Shown here: positions 59,761-64,000 of the stretch, piece after piece
How the letters are laid out: each line of letters begins with the position of its first letter
Position numbering within the stretch: the stretch's first letter is position 1
From: Prorocentrum cordatum
Lineage: Eukaryota > Sar > Dinophyceae > Prorocentrales > Prorocentraceae
Direction: 5' to 3'
Assembly (NCBI GenBank): GCA_963575745.1
Contig: CAUYUJ010001436.1
Span: 234,120-298,119, forward strand
DNA length: 64,000 bases
Program-made: the position numbers and the translations under genes
Notes under the pieces: model-generated
The model's database searches: none
What the model was told of the DNA's origin: nothing
The model's input: only the letters and a program-made list of their open reading frames with translations

Positions 59761-60257
59761 GGCGATTCCAAAAGGCAGGGGGCGACGGTGATGTGCCGTA
59801 GGCGTCTTCTATAACGCCAGCGCCTCACTAGGCTCTGACGATTCCAATCCGCGTCCGCATGATGTTGATGTTCCCAGATGCGCCAAGGCAGCGACGAGAC
59901 GCAACGACGCGACTCTGATATATCCCATTATGATAGGGAGTGGGCCGGCGGCAGGGGCAAAGACCTTACGGATAATCTTCGTCAGGCTTAGGTCAGATAT
60001 CCGCCCGACTTGTCATAACTCATATTGCCCCTCCCGCTTCCCCGCATAGTGTTACTTGGCCTCGGTGGCTGCAGGCTGTAATATTTGATATGCTGTCGCA
60101 ACATTTTGTTGAAATCAACCCTGTTTAGGTCGACGCTCTCGGAAGGACCTGGAGACACTCATCGCAACATCACTCAGCACAAGGATCATTTCTCATACTG
60201 GTGCGGTGCCGCCCCGCATGCGCTCAGGCCCACCGAGACCGCATCCAGAAGGTGGGC
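59761..60257. other. No gene seen
   Basis: Low-repeat sequence of balanced composition. No supported frame. Confidence 0.35.
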
Positions 60258-60345
60258 CCCCCATGGTGGCACGATCCGGGTGAGAGGTGTATCAACATGG
60301 GCGCGGGCCCGCATGCGGTCATCCCGACTGGGACCCTAGGTGGCG
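60258..60345 (+). repeat. Diverged single copy of the 31-kb 89-bp unit
   Basis: CATGGTGGCACGATCCGGGT then GAGAGGTGT and GGCGCGGGCCCGCATGCG follow the order of the unit at 31440-32105, including a final GGTGGCGCTCC. Confidence 0.55.
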
Positions 60346-60354
60346 CTCCAAACA

Positions 60355-60530
60355 TGTGTGTTCGTGTGTGTGTGGTGTGTGTGTGTGTTGTGTGCTGTGT
60401 GCTGTGTGTGTTGTGTGCTGTGTGCTGCGTGTGTGTGTGTGTTTGCTGTGTGTGTGTGTGTGAATGTGAATATGTGTGTGTGTGTGTGCGTGTTGTGTGT
60501 GAATGTGTGTGTGTGTGTTGGCTTTCCGTG
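60355..60530. repeat. (GT)n tract
   Basis: GTGTGTGT with TGCTGTGT variants, lying directly after the diverged 89-bp unit. One unit of the 31-kb array also contains (GT)n. Confidence 0.97.
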
Positions 60531-61945
60531 CGTGCCTGCTCGGGTCCCTGCAGCTGAGGGTTGCGGGCGCCCTGTGCGACGCCTCCCCGCCCTTGGCGAC
60601 CGTGATCCCCGCCCCCCCCCTCGCCGCGCGGCACCCTGCCCCAGCGCTCTCCCAGCATCTCAAGTCTCACGCCGCCGTCTGACCAACGGGGACGCCCTCA
60701 CTACTGACTTACCGCACGCCTGCCGGTTTCGTGACCGCGCGTCCCCGCGCTCGGGCCTGTGCAGCAGACGGGTCGCGGCCGCACAGTGCGCCGCTTCCCC
60801 TCCCATGGCGGCTCTGCCCGGCGCCTCTCCTCCCCCGGCCGAGCGGCAGCCCGCTCCGACGCCATCCTACAGTGTAAAGTTCCACGCCGCCAGGAGATCA
60901 ACAGGGACAGCCTCGCCGCGAGGATCGGTGGCGTGCTCGACGCCCACTGCGTCACCACATTTTCCCGCCGGCGGTTCCGCCCCACTCTGGGCGGCTCCTA
61001 CCTGCACCGAGGCCCCCGCCCCCCCGCCAATCGCTCTCGCATCGGCGCGTCCGCACCGCCCGTGCTCCGACTGCTTCTGCAGTGGGCTCACCGTGGGGGT
61101 TGCTCGCGCCCTCGCACGCCTCGGCCGCACACGCGCAGTCGGCCCCACATGGGCCCATAGACTCTCGGTCTTGGTTGCGGCCTCGCCCATCGGTGAAGCC
61201 TCGGTGACGGCGATCCGCGCCCCCTGGCACTGCCCGGAACCCTGCCGCCCCAGCTGCGCCCGTGCGGCGCCGCCGCTCGCTGCTCCCTGCCACCGCCCGC
61301 TGCCCCCCGCCAATTGCTCCGTGAGAGCCCCGCGCTTTTCCGGCTGCCGAGGCGTCCCTGGGAGCTTCACTAGCCCAGCGCTGGTTCGCTTCGTCGGGTG
61401 TGCGACTTTGGGTGCTCGTGCGGTGTCCCGCCCCAGCTGCGTGCACCCCCTGCGTTGAGAGGAGCTCAGTTCGACCGGCCCGCGTGTGCAGTATTGCAAA
61501 CAAGCGTGCGCAGCATGCGCACAGCGCCCTATAACTGCCGTCCTCGCGGGCCAGCAGGTGCTGACAAGAGCATAACTCTCTTGTCGCCTGTCGGCCTGTC
61601 GGCCGCGCGCGGCAGGGTGCGCAGCAGCACCAGTGGCAGTCCGAGCCAGGGGCGCACGCTTCACGCTGCGAGTTGGGTGTGCTGCGCTTCCCCGCCAGAG
61701 CCCAAGCTAGCATGTTCAACGAAACAACTTTTATCTAACAAAATCCCCGGCCCCCCCCCCGGACAACCCCTCCAAGATGCATACTGTAACATGAGCGTCA
61801 CCTGTACGCTGCGCATCTTGCTTGACCTGCCCATCGGCAGCGCCGCCCGCCAACTGTGTGTACAATTTCGGCTGCTGCACCAACGTGCCCGATAGCAGTC
61901 GTACCAAACAGGTTGTCTCGGCCCAGGGGTGTCTCGTGACATCGT
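60531..61945. other. GC-rich region, possible exon at 60883-60965
   Basis: No firm gene. The best plus-strand block follows CGCCAG at about 60893 and reads EINRDSLAARIGGVLDAHCV then TTFS, with good third-base bias; it could be a short exon. Long frames over the rest on both strands are Pro/Ala/Arg-rich shadows. Confidence 0.3.
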
Positions 61946-62480
61946 CAAGTGTGTGTATGTGTGTGTTTGTGTGTGTGTGTGTGTGTCTGTGTCTGTGTCT
62001 GTGTCTGTGTGTGTATGTGTGCGCTTGCTTGCTTATTTGATATGTTGGTTGTTTATTTGTTGTTTTTTTTTATGTGTGTGTGTGTGTGTGTCTGTGTGCG
62101 TGTGTGCGTGTGTGCGTGTTTTGTTCCCCACATGCTTGGTGGGGTTATGGTTTTCTTCCCTCCCACGTCCCACCCGCGACGCTCCCCCCCCCGACACACA
62201 CACACACACAACAAGCACAAACACACACATACACATACACACATACCTAATACACACAGACACACAGACGCACCGACACAGACATAGACACAGGCACAGA
62301 CACAGACACAAACACACACAAGCACAAACACAAACACACACAAACATTAACACAAACACAAACACAAACACACACACAAACACAAACACACACACAAACA
62401 CAAACACAAACGCACACGCAAACGCGAACACAAGCACAAGCACAAACACAAGCACAAGCACAACCACACACACATCACCT
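61946..62480. repeat. (GT)n and (CA)n tracts
   Basis: GT-rich 61950-62125, then CA/CACAAA-rich 62195-62475: an inverted pair of dinucleotide tracts around a unique centre. Confidence 0.95.
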
Positions 62481-62484
62481 CCCT

Positions 62485-64000
62485 CACGGCCTAGGCTCGG
62501 AAAGTGTGGCAGGCGTTGCAGCTTCTCGACACCATAGCGGGTTCGAAAAGGGTGGTCTCTTAGCGAGGTCTCAAGACGGTCCAGGCCCGGAAAATGTGGC
62601 ACCCGTGGCAGTTTCTCGACACCATGAAGGGGGTGCGCAGAGGGGGTCTCTAAGCGCGGTCTCCATACGGTCCAGGCTCGGAAAGTGCGGCAGGGGTGGC
62701 AACGTCTTGACACCATAGAGGGTGCGCAAGCGGTGCTCTCGGAACGCGGTCTCTATACGGTCCAGGTTCGGAAAATGTGGCGGGGGTGACAGCTTCTTGA
62801 CACCAGAAAAGGGGGTGCGCAAAGGGTGGTTTCTGAACGCGGTCCCTATACGGTCCAGGCTCGGAAAGTGTGGCGGGCGTGGCAGCTTCTTGACACCAGA
62901 AGGGGGTGCGCAGGGGGTGGTCTCTGAGCGCGGTCTTTATACGCTTCGGGCTCGGAAAGTGTGGCAGTGGTCGCAGATTCTTGACACCAAAGGGGGTCTC
63001 GACACCATAGGGGTTGCGAAAGGGGTGGTCATTGAGCGCGGTCTCCATACGGTCCAGGCTCGGAAAGTGTGGCAGGGGTGTCGCTCTCTTGACACCAGAA
63101 GGGTTGCGCAGGGGGTGGTCTCTGGGCGCGGTCTCTATACGGTCCAGGCTCGGAAAGTGTGGCAGGGGTGTCACCCTCTTGACACCACGAAGGGGTTGCG
63201 CAGGGGGTGGTCTCTGAACGCGGTCTCTATACAGTCCAGGCTCGGACAGTGTGGCAGGGGTGGCAGCTTCTTGACACCACGAAAGGGGTGCGCACAGGCT
63301 CGCAACGTGTGGCAGGGGCGGCAGTTTCTTGACACCAGAGGGGGTGCGCAGGGGGTGGTCTCTGACCGCGTTCTCTATACGGTCCAGGCTCGGAAAGTGT
63401 GGCAGGATCTGCAGTTTCTCGACACCATGAGGGGGTGCGCAGGGGGGTGTCTGAACGTGGTTCCACGGTCCAGGCTCGGAAAGTGTGGCAGGGGTGGCAA
63501 CTTCTTGACACCAGAAAAGGGGTGCGCAAGGGGTGGTTTCTGAGCGCGGTCCCTATACGGTCCAGGCTCGGAAAGTGTGGCGGGCGTGGCAGCTTCTTGA
63601 CACCAGAAGGGGGTGCGCAAGGGGTGGTCTCTGAGCGCGGTCTTTATACGGTCCAGGCTCGGAAAGTGTGGCAGTGGTCGCAGATTCTTGACACCAAAGG
63701 GGGTCTCGACATAGGGGGTGCGAAAGGGGTGGTCTTTGAGCGCGGTCTCTATACGGTCCAGGCTCGGAAAACGTGGCAACGGTGTCACTCTCTTGACACC
63801 AGAGGGGTTGCGCAGGGGGTGGTCTCTGAACGCGGTCTCTATACGGTCCAGGCTCGGAAAGTGTGGCAGGGGTGGCAGCTTCTTGACACCACGAAGGGGT
63901 GCGCAGGGGGTGGTCTCTGAGCGCGGTCTCTATTCGGTCCAGGCTCGGAAAGTGTGGCAGGGGTAGGGATTTCTTGACACCAGAGGGGGAGCGCAGGGGG
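62485..64000. repeat. Satellite, about 91-bp unit, with higher-order repeat, runs off the window
   Basis: GGCTCGGAAAGTGTGGCAGG recurs about every 91 bp (62493, 62584, 62675, 62765, 62858, 62949, 63057, 63147, 63239, 63297, 63387, 63473, 63565, 63656, 63760, 63850, 63941). Units also contain TTCTTGACACCA and GCGCGGTCTCTATACGGTCC. Variant units recur in the same order about 0.7 kb apart (62858-63150 against 63565-63850). Because 91 is not a multiple of three, no frame persists, so it is not protein-coding. Confidence 0.93.

Noticed and set aside
60340-61458. A 372-codon plus-strand frame and a 265-codon minus-strand frame in the same place
   Set aside because: Both are Pro/Ala/Arg/Cys-rich and begin in or beside a (GT)n tract; neither shows sustained third-base bias. 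Only a short block near 60893-60965 looks exon-like.
62485-64000. Regular repeats with similar spacing, as in a CRISPR array
   Set aside because: Repeats are contiguous 91-bp satellite units without unique spacers, the genome is eukaryotic and no cas gene is present. The same reasoning excludes the 30-, 44-, 89-, 95- and 146-bp arrays.

Overview
The window looks like nuclear DNA of a photosynthetic (peridinin-type) dinoflagellate. The evidence is its very high GC, a plastid-protein gene with tripartite (ER signal, transit, thylakoid) targeting, GC-rich third codon positions, sparse short exons separated by long repeat-rich introns, an intron bounded by a short direct repeat around its splice sites, and a very large load of simple and satellite repeats. 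The genus cannot be fixed from sequence alone. No rRNA, tRNA, spliced-leader gene or CRISPR array was found. One assembly gap of 100 N lies at 6692-6791.

Layout. 1-7600: microsatellites and two linked minus-strand exons forming the 3' end of a glucosidase II beta-subunit (PRKCSH/GTB1) gene, ending in an ER-retention tetrapeptide HQEL. 7651-8070: a small plastid thylakoid membrane protein gene (minus). 8.4-22.5 kb: mostly (CTC)n/(GGA)n tracts, two families of inverted-repeat elements, short satellites and isolated exon-like blocks, the best at 20.9-21.15 kb (minus). 23071-30198: an apparently full-length tyrosine-recombinase retroelement of the DIRS order, Ngaro/PAT type, on the minus strand, with gag, reverse transcriptase/RNase H and tyrosine recombinase and with split direct repeats (A1 - ORFs - B1 A2 - B2). 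30.2-38.8 kb: low-complexity tandem arrays with one good internal exon (31186-31455, plus). 38881-41703: one long minus-strand coding exon for a large protein resembling the raffinose synthase/alpha-galactosidase group of glycoside hydrolases. 41.7-64 kb: repeat families, including a composite element present twice, a palindrome cluster, 30-, 91- and 146-bp satellites, tetranucleotide arrays, and two related terminal exons in inverted orientation at 55.1 and 59.7 kb.

The cellular genes (an ER glycoprotein-folding subunit, a thylakoid protein, a glycosidase-like protein) have no shared pathway and are not an operon; they look like ordinary dispersed dinoflagellate genes. The most coherent single system is the DIRS-like element. 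Its two 424-bp A repeats differ by about four bases, which points to recent movement, and its internal B1/A2 junction matches the sequence expected from joining its two ends. Most of the remaining sequence is repeat families, several of which carry large inverted symmetries that I do not recognise from named families.
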